Positions 1 to 5,565 of a stretch of 5,679 nucleotides of DNA are shown piece by piece (positions within the stretch are counted from its first letter, which is position 1; every line of letters starts with the position of its first letter). The stretch covers positions 1 to 5,679 of the forward strand of contig JALUKJ010000028.1 in the NCBI GenBank assembly GCA_027056615.1, given 5' to 3'. The notes beneath the pieces are model-generated. The model worked only from the letters and a program-made list of their open reading frames with translations. It made no database searches and was not told where the DNA came from. The position numbers and the translations under genes were made by a program. This DNA comes from Campylobacteraceae bacterium (GTDB lineage: Bacteria > Campylobacterota > Campylobacteria > Campylobacterales > Sulfurovaceae).

Positions 1-471
1 GCCATACGTCTTTCTGATGAATTTGCCTTCAAGCTTATTATCGACCACGCTACAGAATCTCACAAAATCAAGGAAATCATCAAAGAACGGGATCTTCCTG
101 TGGTTGTGGGCCCATTGCTTACCTACAGGTCAAAACGCGAACTCAAAAACCGAACAATGGCAACACCAGGAATAATGATGAATGAAGGTGTAACAGTCTG
201 CATCACAACCGATGCACCAGTGATACCTATCAATGGACTGAGGGATACAGTAATCATGGCCGTTCGCGAAGGACTGCCTGCCGATCGAGCTTTGGAAACA
301 ATCACAATCAATCCTGCGAGAGTGTTGGGGGTAGAAGACAGAGACGGTAGCTTGGATGTTGGAAAGGATGCCGATTTCCTGATGTTCAATGGTGATCCAC
401 TTGATGCAAGATCCTATGTGGAAAAAACGTATATTGATGGTAAATTGGTATATTCAGCAAGTGGAACTTAA
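1..471 (+). CDS. Amidohydrolase, C-terminal part (5' end outside window)
   Basis: The frame is open from base 1 to the TAA at 469-471, giving 156 residues of a protein that starts left of the window. An internal GTG at 100 is not a likely start, because the 33 residues before it also fit the family. The sequence matches the end of the TIM barrel of metal-dependent amidohydrolases related to imidazolonepropionase and prolidase-type enzymes (COG1228 style). Seen: a DHATE segment with His at window residue 16, then GPLLTYRSK at about 37-45, and TTDAPVIP with the presumed metal/catalytic Asp at 71. TINPARVLGVEDRDGSLDVGKDAD follows in pieces at about 102-125, the usual return to the small beta domain. 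Relatives often have His after the catalytic Asp; here it is Ala. Substrate cannot be told; related proteins act on C-N bonds of cyclic amides or peptides. It converges on the HAD gene with only 2 bp between stop codons and no terminator. Family call firm, function open. Confidence 0.85.
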   Translation, partial: AIRLSDEFAFKLIIDHATESHKIKEIIKERDLPVVVGPLLTYRSKRELKNRTMATPGIMMNEGVTVCITTDAPVIPINGLRDTVIMAVREGLPADRALETITINPARVLGVEDRDGSLDVGKDADFLMFNGDPLDARSYVEKTYIDGKLVYSASGT

Positions 472-473
472 TT

Positions 474-908
474 TTACAATTGGTAGTGTTGCTCAATTTT
501 TTTCTTGAGCTGATCAACGTTTTCAGCTGGCACTAGTGTTTTTTCTAACCCGAGAAAATCTTCCTTCCTATGGACACCCCAACATATCGGTTGAGGTGAA
601 AGCCCTGCATTCAACGCCGCAAGTGCATCGTATTTTGAATCTCCAATGTAGAGGATGGATTTGCTCGGCTTTACATTTAGAAGACGGCATGCCATTAAAA
701 GTGGATCTGGGTTTGGTTTATGCTTTTCTGTTGAGCTTTCATCCACAATTGCATCAAAATATTGGTTCAAATCTAGCTCTTGAAGCTCAGTTCGAACCAA
801 TCCATTTGATTTGGATGTAACAAGCCCTAATCTGAAGCCTTTCTGCTTCAGAAAGTCCAGCAGTTCCTTCATGCCACATACAACTTTTCCTCTGTTGGCA
901 CGCCTCAT
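474..908 (-). pseudogene. HAD-superfamily phosphatase, 5'-truncated
   Basis: The 144 residues from the ATG at 908 match the C-terminal two thirds of phosphoglycolate phosphatase/PpaX-like HAD hydrolases, normally about 215 residues. Seen: motif II LVTSKS (Thr31), motif III KHKPNPDP (Lys64) and motif IV YIGDSKYD (Asp90, Asp94). Motif I, the DxDGT nucleophile loop, and most of the cap domain are absent. The frame extends upstream only to a TAG at 939-941, and the added residues are a run of Ile that looks non-homologous. Without the nucleophile Asp the product cannot be a working phosphatase, so I treat it as a broken gene. The break coincides with a fall in GC content from about 42% to about 24%, so the 5' part was lost by rearrangement or by a false assembly join. 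The ATG at 908 has only a weak ribosome site. Exact substrate unknown; a phosphate ester is the family expectation. Confidence 0.8.
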
Positions 909-912
909 ATTC

Positions 913-1068
913 TCATGAAAAATTATTATTATATAATTCTAATATATTTAAAAAACTATCTGTACGAATACCATGTTCACTTAAATTTTTTAAAACCTTT
1001 GGACTTGATGTTAAGCCATCTAATTGCAATAATCTTTTTCTGATAGCTTTTAAAATTTGTTTGCTCAT
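913..1068 (-). CDS. Small hypothetical protein, 51 residues
   Basis: I do not recognise this gene. The ATG at 1066-1068 opens a 51-codon frame ending in TGA at 913-915, preceded by a GGA about 10 nt upstream. The product is basic at the N-terminus (MSKQILKAIRKRLLQ) and looks mostly helical, with no signal peptide or membrane segment. Its start overlaps the TGA of an upstream open frame as ATGA, a common arrangement for translationally coupled genes. Its 3' end lies inside the zone where base composition changes, so the C-terminus may be artificial or truncated. Size and position would suit a remnant of a toxin-antitoxin or regulator pair, but no motif supports that. It could also be chance coding in AT-rich DNA. 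Confidence 0.35.
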   Translation of the reverse strand: MSKQILKAIRKRLLQLDGLTSSPKVLKNLSEHGIRTDSFLNILELYNNNFS

Positions 1069-1127
1069 TTAAGCATTTTCCTTTCCATCTTTTTACTCTC
1101 CAACAAATTAAGCCTTTCAGCAAAAGT
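1065..1127 (-). other. Open frame remnant overlapping the 51-codon ORF
   Basis: After a TAA at 1128-1130 this frame is open for 20 codons, ending at TGA 1065-1067. It encodes a charged helix-like tail (residues FAERLNLLESKKMERKMLK). The only ATGs lie near the end (1086-1088, 1074-1076); a TTG lies at 1104-1106. The TGA overlaps the next ATG as ATGA. The tail reads like a real protein C-terminus whose upstream part has been lost, but no family can be named and it may be chance. Confidence 0.2.
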
Positions 1128-1153
1128 TTAATTTATACAAATTTGATTTAATA

Positions 1154-1176
1154 GTGCGATAGCAATCGCACCCTAC
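1154..1176 (-). repeat. GTAG-headed hairpin (REP-like)
   Basis: On the - strand a GTAG head (1176-1173) is followed by a perfect 7-bp stem, GTGCGAT pairing with ATCGCAC, around the 4-nt loop TGCT (1171-1154). One G (1172) separates head and stem. The head-plus-palindrome architecture is the one seen at 2375-2395 and 2454-2474, although the stem sequence differs. It lies 25 bp past the stop codon of the HipA-like gene and could protect or define the 3' end of that mRNA. No strong U-tract follows, so it is not a standard intrinsic terminator. Confidence 0.6.
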
Positions 1177-1201
1177 AGTATCTCTATTTTACCATCTTAT
1201 T

Positions 1202-2341
1202 CTACAATTCCAAAAGAATCTTAACACGTCTTTGAATAAACCCCTCAATAACCCTCAACCGTTTAGCCGAAAGATTATAAGTAGTGTGCCTTTCAAACTT
1301 AAAATTTATAAGCTTACGAACTCTATTCTTCTCTCTACTTGTTACAATAGAGGTAGCAAAACTCATAAAATCCCCTGCATTTTTCATGCTTTTTGTCTGT
1401 GCAAACTCATCTATGCGTTCTAAGTCATCGTCCATTGCATCATAAAAGAGTGAAAGACCATTGTCAAAGATAGGAGCAGGTTTTACAATTTTATTGGTGC
1501 TATTGTCTATCAAAAGCCCAAAGTTTCCAAAGTGTCTATCGGTATTTAAAATTATAATATCAAAAATAAGCATATCAACCAATGCCTCATAGAACTCATT
1601 GCCCAACTCTTGGTAGTAGCCTAAAACAGCGTCCCAACCACCCTCTTTTACTAGATGATAGATAGGTACAAAGGCATACTCTTTTGAAGAGAAGAGTTTA
1701 CAGATAGAGTTTACTTCACCCCTCCATTTTCCTAAGTTATAAGGAGTTGCTTCTAAACCCATTTTTTGAGCTATCTGATAGGCATAAAATTCAGAATATG
1801 GCTCTTTGCCACAGTTGGCACACCCCTTTGAGCCTGATTTATAGAGAAAAATCCCCTCTCTCTTTTGAGGATTTTTACGCCACGCTTTGGCTAACATTCC
1901 ATTGGTGGTAAACTCTGGACTTGAGATAAAACCTTTCCGTTTTAGACTTCCATAACCTGTATAGGCTAACAGAGATAAGGTTTTGTTAAAGTCATTGTCA
2001 TAGAGGTTATACTCTGCAAAAGTTCCGTTAAAATCCTCTTGGACTATCCAGTAGCAATCATTAAGAGAGAGTGATTTTGAGATAGAGACAATCCCCTCAA
2101 TATCATCAAAACTTAACCCTAACTCCATAAGAATTTTATGAACAAAGGCTCTATTTTTGGGAATGGTTCGTGATTTTATCCATGAGAGAAGTGAGCTATC
2201 TTCTAGCTCTAATCCAAGAGGGAAAAAGGTTTTATGCTCTTTATAAACCTCTACTATCTCTAGTTGTGTACCTGCAAGAGGAGTTTTTGTAAATTTGAAT
2301 TTTATTAGCTCTTTATCGAAATGTTTTAAGATGTAATTCAA
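1202..2341 (-). CDS. HipA-like kinase-fold protein
   Basis: The 379-residue product has the catalytic half of the HipA/CtkA kinase-like fold. Seen: TTNGMLAKAWR at about 145-155, beta-strand lysine in IFLYK (Lys168), EPYSEFYAYQIAQ at 180-192 with a candidate helix-C Glu184, the catalytic loop NTDRHFGNFG at 266-275 (Asp268, Asn273), and the metal-binding IFDNG at 291-295 (Asp293). HipA kinases phosphorylate protein substrates such as GltX and act as toxins of HipBA modules; whether this protein does so is unknown. The N-terminal 140 residues lack the usual HipA N-domain and resemble a version I recall from Firmicutes hypothetical proteins. A CANC pair (Cys174, Cys177) sits in the region where HipA has its Ser150 loop. 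The start is TTG at 2341 because a strong AGGAG lies 6 nt upstream and the first in-frame ATG is codon 72. No HipB-like helix-turn-helix gene is visible on either side, so it appears to be an orphan. Probably cytoplasmic. Confidence 0.82.
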   Translation of the reverse strand: MNYILKHFDKELIKFKFTKTPLAGTQLEIVEVYKEHKTFFPLGLELEDSSLLSWIKSRTIPKNRAFVHKILMELGLSFDDIEGIVSISKSLSLNDCYWIVQEDFNGTFAEYNLYDNDFNKTLSLLAYTGYGSLKRKGFISSPEFTTNGMLAKAWRKNPQKREGIFLYKSGSKGCANCGKEPYSEFYAYQIAQKMGLEATPYNLGKWRGEVNSICKLFSSKEYAFVPIYHLVKEGGWDAVLGYYQELGNEFYEALVDMLIFDIIILNTDRHFGNFGLLIDNSTNKIVKPAPIFDNGLSLFYDAMDDDLERIDEFAQTKSMKNAGDFMSFATSIVTSREKNRVRKLINFKFERHTTYNLSAKRLRVIEGFIQRRVKILLEL

Positions 2342-2347
2342 ATTTTT

Positions 2348-2353
2348 CTCCTC
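2348..2353 (-). promoter_or_regulatory. Ribosome binding site fixing the TTG start of the HipA-like gene
   Basis: On the - strand GAGGAG is followed by six bases and then TTG at 2341-2339. It is the best Shine-Dalgarno match in this intergenic region and no ATG is available for the next 70 codons, so it decides the start. Confidence 0.75.
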
Positions 2354-2374
2354 TTTTTAATAAGCCAAAATCCC

Positions 2375-2395
2375 GTAGGTTCGATTTCATCGAAC
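2375..2395 (+). repeat. GTAG-headed hairpin, left copy of an inverted pair
   Basis: A GTAG head (2375-2378) is followed directly by a perfect 7-bp palindrome, GTTCGAT (2379-2385) and ATCGAAC (2389-2395), with loop TTC. The whole 21 bp recurs as an exact reverse complement at 2454-2474. Non-coding, 33 bp upstream of the HipA-like start. The form fits a REP element, with the pair resembling a BIME. Confidence 0.75.
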
Positions 2396-2453
2396 ATCAT
2401 ATTAACATTCAATTTCCATAAATATCATTTTGTTTTTCATGTTTGGTTTTGAC

Positions 2454-2474
2454 GTTCGATGAAATCGAACCTAC
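2454..2474 (-). repeat. GTAG-headed hairpin, right copy of an inverted pair
   Basis: Exact reverse complement of the element at 2375-2395 over all 21 bases: head at 2474-2471, stem arms 2470-2464 and 2460-2454, loop 2463-2461. The 58-bp spacer between the copies is AT-rich and holds no gene. This copy lies 28 bp after the ubiE stop codon. A transcript through the pair could fold as two small hairpins or one long stem, either of which could stabilise the ubiE mRNA 3' end. No U-tract makes it a plain terminator. Confidence 0.75.
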
Positions 2475-2502
2475 AAATTACAAACATTAATTTATTTTAA
2501 AT

Positions 2503-3231
2503 TTACGGCTTCTGAGCAATCAAAAGCGTAGAAATCCCCATAGTAAACGACTTAGTATACCTCATCTCAAACCCTGCTTCAACAAGCTCTTTCTCTAACA
2601 TCTCTGTTGTTAAAAAGCCCTCAATAGAGTCAGGTAAGTACTTATAGGCTTCATAGTTCTTAGAGATTAACCCACCAACTCTTGGTAAAACTTTTTTCAT
2701 TCCAAAGTCTACTACTTTGTCAAATAGTCCCTCTCGCTCTTGTTTCGTAAACTCTAAGATAACCACTATTCCTTTTGGTTTTAAGGCTCGGTAAAACTCT
2801 TGTAGGGCTTCTACTCGGTCAACTACATTACGAATACCATAAGAGATAGAGATAAGTTCAGTCGAAGCGTCCTCTACTGGTAACTCTTGGGCTTTCCCCT
2901 CTTTGAATTTGGCAAAGTCTATCTTTTTTCGTGCTACTTCTAACATGCCAACAGAGGGGTCAACACCTACATAGTTTTGAACATCTACACCTTTTTTGTC
3001 TGCATACTCTTTCCAAAAAAGAAGCAAATCTCCTGTTCCACATGCTACATCGGTAATCTGCTCTAACTCTTTACTATCTAATATCTCATAAGCTTTTTCA
3101 CAAGCTGTTCGTCGCCATTTTATGTCTATGCCCATACTTAGGACTCTGTTTGTTAAATCATAAGTTGAAGCGATATCATCGAACATCGTTACTATTTTTT
3201 CTTGTTTTGCTTTTTTATCTACTGTTTCCAA
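2503..3231 (-). CDS. ubiE: Demethylmenaquinone / 2-methoxy-6-polyprenylbenzoquinol methyltransferase (UbiE/MenG)
   Basis: This 242-residue enzyme is full length for the family. It uses S-adenosylmethionine to C-methylate demethylmenaquinone, the last step of menaquinone synthesis, at the inner face of the cytoplasmic membrane. Seen: YDLTNRVLSMGIDIKWRR at 24-41 (family signature 1), SAM motif I DVACGTGDLL at 61-70, acidic GVDPSVGML at 89-97, YGIRNVVD at 131-138, ALKPKGIVVILEF at 149-161 (signature 2), and SIEGFLT near 202-208. The start is TTG at 3231: GGAG lies 8 nt upstream and no in-frame ATG exists between the upstream stop and codon 16, which is too close to the conserved core. It lies 42 bp downstream of the DUF695-like gene, probably in the same transcript as ribD. 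In a menaquinone-only organism it would act in the menaquinone pathway only; the ubiquinone activity is a property of proteobacterial relatives. The call is firm. Confidence 0.95.
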   Translation of the reverse strand: METVDKKAKQEKIVTMFDDIASTYDLTNRVLSMGIDIKWRRTACEKAYEILDSKELEQITDVACGTGDLLLFWKEYADKKGVDVQNYVGVDPSVGMLEVARKKIDFAKFKEGKAQELPVEDASTELISISYGIRNVVDRVEALQEFYRALKPKGIVVILEFTKQEREGLFDKVVDFGMKKVLPRVGGLISKNYEAYKYLPDSIEGFLTTEMLEKELVEAGFEMRYTKSFTMGISTLLIAQKP

Positions 3232-3239
3232 AGGGGTTA

Positions 3240-3243
3240 CTCC
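3240..3243 (-). promoter_or_regulatory. Ribosome binding site for the TTG start of ubiE
   Basis: GGAG on the - strand sits 8 nt before TTG 3231-3229. It is part of an ATG-GAG-TAA triplet series in another frame, which is probably chance. No other start candidate has comparable support. Confidence 0.6.
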
Positions 3244-3273
3244 ATGTTTATTGTTCGTATTATAACTAATTTT

Positions 3274-4251
3274 TTACATATAAATATATGCTTCTGTCTT
3301 TACCCAAAATGGGTCATACTCAATCTTATAAGATACATCACAACTAACAGTCTCTTCTGGTAGAGTATTTATAGCCTTTTCAATGCTCTCTAAACTCTCA
3401 ACATAGTAGAAGATGTCTCGCTTTCCTTTAAAGGTCTCTGTTGCTATAAAGTGACCCTTTTTCTCTTTGACAATGGCAGAGTAGATAATATCTTCAATCA
3501 AGTAGAGTTCATCGGTATTGCCACTTGGTAGACCATTTTGTCCTATCTGTTTTATGTTTAGAGTAAGATGTAAAAGGTAAGGAAACTCCTTTGTAAACTC
3601 ATAATATCTTAACCCTTGATTTGTAGCTAAAAGTGTTGGTAGGCTCTCTACCTTTCCCTCTAAAAGTACCATATTGTCTTTTGGAAATTTTTCTCCTGCA
3701 TTTTTACGCTCTGCTTTTTTATGAGCCACAAAGGCAGGTAGAGTGCTAAGTGGGTAATCCTTCTCTTTTGGGTGAGGCATGTCATCAAAGTCAATATATT
3801 GAAAATCAAACGCCACACTCTCTTCTCCTAAAAGGTTATCTAGGACTCTGTATATAGCCTCTATGACTTGATTTTGTTGCTTACCCTCTTGTGGTACATA
3901 ATCTTTATGATAGACTCTAATAGCAATATCTTCAGGGTACTCATCTGACTCCAAAGGCATAAATGTAAGTTCAGAAAAACTAAAATTCTCTTTTGGTTGT
4001 CTACCTGCAACAATACTCCAACCATCTATTTTGGGTGCTTTATTTACCAAAGCATAGGTCATAGCAAAAAACTGTTTTACTCCATGAGGTGTAACTACTA
4101 GCTCTTTTTGATTATCTTTTAAATTAATCTCTACAAAAAGCCCTTTAGAGATGGATTTTATCTCTCTATTTACCTCTTCGATTAATGTTAACTCATCACT
4201 ATCTCTATTTTCATTAAACCAATTCCAAAATGCTTCTATATCTTTTTCCAT
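3274..4251 (-). CDS. DUF695-like protein of unknown function
   Basis: The 325-residue product has no signal peptide or membrane helix and is probably cytoplasmic. The C-terminal part (about 215-325) fits the DUF695 pattern as I know it: FPYLLHLTLNI (223-233), NGLPSG (239-244), then ELYLIED (248-254). After these come a TETFKGKRDIFYYVES segment (271-286) and YDPFWV near the end (312-317). The N-terminal part (1-160) is a second alpha/beta region with FWNWFNEN at 8-15, a VTPHG turn at 53-57 and APKIDGW at 72-78, also seen in DUF695-linked proteins. No catalytic motif can be pointed to. Some DUF695 proteins are fused to RraB-like domains, but I see no basis for assigning RNase regulation. The ATG at 4251 is preceded by GGAAGAG with 4-8 nt spacing. 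It lies 24 bp after ribD and 42 bp before ubiE, so it is likely co-transcribed with both. Single-gene annotation remains hypothetical. Confidence 0.7.
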   Translation of the reverse strand: MEKDIEAFWNWFNENRDSDELTLIEEVNREIKSISKGLFVEINLKDNQKELVVTPHGVKQFFAMTYALVNKAPKIDGWSIVAGRQPKENFSFSELTFMPLESDEYPEDIAIRVYHKDYVPQEGKQQNQVIEAIYRVLDNLLGEESVAFDFQYIDFDDMPHPKEKDYPLSTLPAFVAHKKAERKNAGEKFPKDNMVLLEGKVESLPTLLATNQGLRYYEFTKEFPYLLHLTLNIKQIGQNGLPSGNTDELYLIEDIIYSAIVKEKKGHFIATETFKGKRDIFYYVESLESIEKAINTLPEETVSCDVSYKIEYDPFWVKTEAYIYM

Positions 4252-4275
4252 TTAGCTCTTCCATTTTTTTGCATA

Positions 4276-5274
4276 TTATAACAAACGTGACCACAACATA
4301 ACATCAATATCTTTAGACTCTTGATATAAAAAGTCTAAATCAATATCTACGTTATAGTTTGATGTGTGAGAAGAGAGCTTTGGTGTTTGGTATTGAAGTA
4401 GCCAATCTATCCTATCTTTTAGAGCATTTAACATACCCCCTCCACCCTCAACTAAAATAAATGATGGCTCTGAAAAATCTAAATATTGAGAGACCTCTAC
4501 CTCTCTTCCCTCTACACTAAAAAGAGGTATGGTTCTATCAACGTCATCTCTTTTAGAGTAGATAACAATATCTGGAGCTTTATCTTGCGTAAATCTACAA
4601 TCTAGTGTAGGTCTATCGGCTCTTACAGTATTTCCACCAATAACCATCTTGGTACAGACAGAACGCAACTGATGAACATGAGTAAGTGAGGATTTAGAGC
4701 TTAAATACCCTCCTCCTATTTTGCCATTTGAGGTTTGTGCTATTTTAAACAAAACAAAGGCTCTCTTTTGCCAAATTAAAAAAGGCTCTATTAGCTCTAA
4801 AGCCTCTTTTTGGCAAACAACTACCTCAACCTCTATCCCATGCTCTTGTAGTCGCCCTACTCCTCCATCATGCCCTTTTATAGGGTCAAGTGTAGCCACA
4901 ACTACTTTTTTAGGTTTTAAATAAGCTAGTAAAGAGGCACAAGATGGCGTTTTCCCCTCATGAGAACAAGGCTCTAAAGTTACAAATATAATACACTCTG
5001 AAAAAAAGTTTTTAGGTAAAGAGTAGAGAAACTCATGAGCTTTATGAGCGTCAAATCTGTCAAACTCTATCTTTTTACCTGAAAGAGCCTCATAGGCTGA
5101 TAAAAATGCTAAAACTTCGGCGTGAGAAGTTCCTGCTTTTTGATGAGCTTCTAGGGCTACTATCTCATTGTTACAGAGGATTAATGCTCCAACAGCTGGG
5201 TTTGGGTAGGTTCTTAGTTGGTACTGCCATGCTTTTTTTAGGGCTTGGGTCATATAGGTTTTATTTGAGTTCAT
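4276..5274 (-). CDS. ribD: Bifunctional riboflavin deaminase/reductase RibD
   Basis: RibD converts 2,5-diamino-6-ribosylamino-4-pyrimidinone 5'-phosphate to 5-amino-6-ribitylamino-uracil 5'-phosphate: deamination by the N-terminal domain, then NADPH-dependent reduction by the C-terminal one. Seen from the chosen start (332 residues): TYPNPAVGAL at 22-31, zinc/catalytic HAE at 51-53, zinc cysteines in EPCSHEGKTPSC (Cys103, Cys112), DPIKGHDGGVG at 130-140, then the reductase with KIAQTSNGKIG (177-187), GGNTVRADRPTLDCR (213-227) and VEGGGG (275-280). About 50 residues separate HAE from EPC, some 25-30 more than in E. coli; I recall this insertion in Campylobacter and Wolinella RibD. The frame is open to an ATG at 5355, but I chose 5274. 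It has AGGAG 5 nt upstream, begins right at conserved sequence, and the 27 extra residues would be read through a hairpin repeat. First gene of a likely ribD-DUF695-ubiE unit. Confidence 0.93.
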   Translation of the reverse strand: MNSNKTYMTQALKKAWQYQLRTYPNPAVGALILCNNEIVALEAHQKAGTSHAEVLAFLSAYEALSGKKIEFDRFDAHKAHEFLYSLPKNFFSECIIFVTLEPCSHEGKTPSCASLLAYLKPKKVVVATLDPIKGHDGGVGRLQEHGIEVEVVVCQKEALELIEPFLIWQKRAFVLFKIAQTSNGKIGGGYLSSKSSLTHVHQLRSVCTKMVIGGNTVRADRPTLDCRFTQDKAPDIVIYSKRDDVDRTIPLFSVEGREVEVSQYLDFSEPSFILVEGGGGMLNALKDRIDWLLQYQTPKLSSHTSNYNVDIDLDFLYQESKDIDVMLWSRLL

Positions 5275-5279
5275 TTGGT

Positions 5280-5284
5280 CTCCT
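5280..5284 (-). promoter_or_regulatory. Ribosome binding site of ribD, overlapping a hairpin
   Basis: AGGAG on the - strand lies 5 nt before ATG 5274-5272 and decides that start over the ATG at 5355, whose GAGG is only 2 nt away. Its first two bases (5284, 5283) are the last two of the 33-nt hairpin at 5283-5315, so folding could partly mask it. Confidence 0.7.
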
Positions 5285-5315
5285 GTAGGGTGTAGTCGAG
5301 GACTACCCCCTACAG
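5283..5315. repeat. GTAG-headed long hairpin in the ribD leader
   Basis: Outer arms CTGTAGGG (5283-5290) and CCCTACAG (5308-5315) pair perfectly over 8 bp. After one mismatch (T5291/C5307) GTAGTC (5292-5297) pairs with GACTAC (5301-5306) over 6 bp, around the 3-nt loop GAG. Being nearly symmetric, it shows a GTAGGG head on both strands. It matches the head-plus-palindrome plan of the other three repeats, with a different stem. It lies 9 bp upstream of the ribD ATG and touches the ribosome site, so it may affect translation or mRNA life. No FMN riboswitch motif is visible here. Confidence 0.7.
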
Positions 5316-5396
5316 AAGCTATCATATTAATCTTAACTCTATTGTAATATCTCATATCCTCACTTCTTGAAATTTCAATAATATTCTTAATACCAA

Positions 5397-5423
5397 CACC
5401 TTAGCCAAAAAAAAGCTAAAGTG
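5397..5423 (-). other. Imperfect hairpin with A/T-tract loop upstream of ribD
   Basis: Read on the - strand, CACTTTAGC (5423-5415) pairs with GCTAAGGTG (5405-5397): nine pairs, one of them G-U, around a nine-base loop of eight T and one G. No U-tract follows, so it is not a clear terminator. It may be a leader structure or a chance fold in AT-rich DNA. Confidence 0.3.
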
Positions 5424-5425
5424 AA

Positions 5426-5454
5426 GCTATAGTAAAATTTTAACTGCAATGAAA
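5426..5454 (-). promoter_or_regulatory. Possible promoter for the ribD unit
   Basis: A TATAGC box (5431-5426) lies 17 bp after TTTCAT (5454-5449) in AT-rich DNA, about 150 bp before the ribD start. The -35 match is poor, and AT-rich sequence gives many such hits, so this is a weak candidate only. The remainder of 5316-5565 shows no gene. Confidence 0.2.
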
Positions 5455-5565
5455 AAAAATTACAAAAAATAATAACAGACCTAAAATCAAAACTAGATAA
5501 AAGCACTCTAAAACAGTTAAAAGCCTATTTCTTGGGGTTTGGATTTTTTTTGTAGTGCTATTGGG

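Noticed and set aside
491..510. Stem GCTCAA/TTGAGC around a T-rich loop between the convergent amidohydrolase and HAD genes, possible terminator
   Set aside because: It lies inside the HAD coding sequence (lysine-rich LKKKIEQ segment), has only six pairs, and no U-tract follows on either strand.
1065..1201. HipB-type antitoxin next to the HipA-like gene
   Set aside because: Neither the 51-residue product nor the 20-codon tail shows a recognisable helix-turn-helix pattern, and both lie downstream of the HipA-like gene; hipB is normally upstream.
2348..2502. Sigma-70 promoter for the HipA-like gene (TAATAT at 2404-2399)
   Set aside because: The matching -35 position has only TGATAT, and similar boxes are common in this AT-rich DNA.
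3176..3187. 12-nt match in ubiE to the distal arm and flank of the 2375-2395 repeat
   Set aside because: It encodes the conserved MFDDIA motif of UbiE, has no GTAG head and no paired arm, so it is a chance match.
5275..5425. FMN riboswitch in the ribD leader
   Set aside because: The conserved RFN-element segments (AGGGTGAAATTCCC-like core and partners) are absent; only simple hairpins are present.
5443..5565. 41-codon hydrophobic open frame after the ATPase stop, possible membrane peptide
   Set aside because: It has no ATG or supported start, and the Leu/Phe/Ile run is expected from T-rich DNA; it does not resemble the ATPase family.
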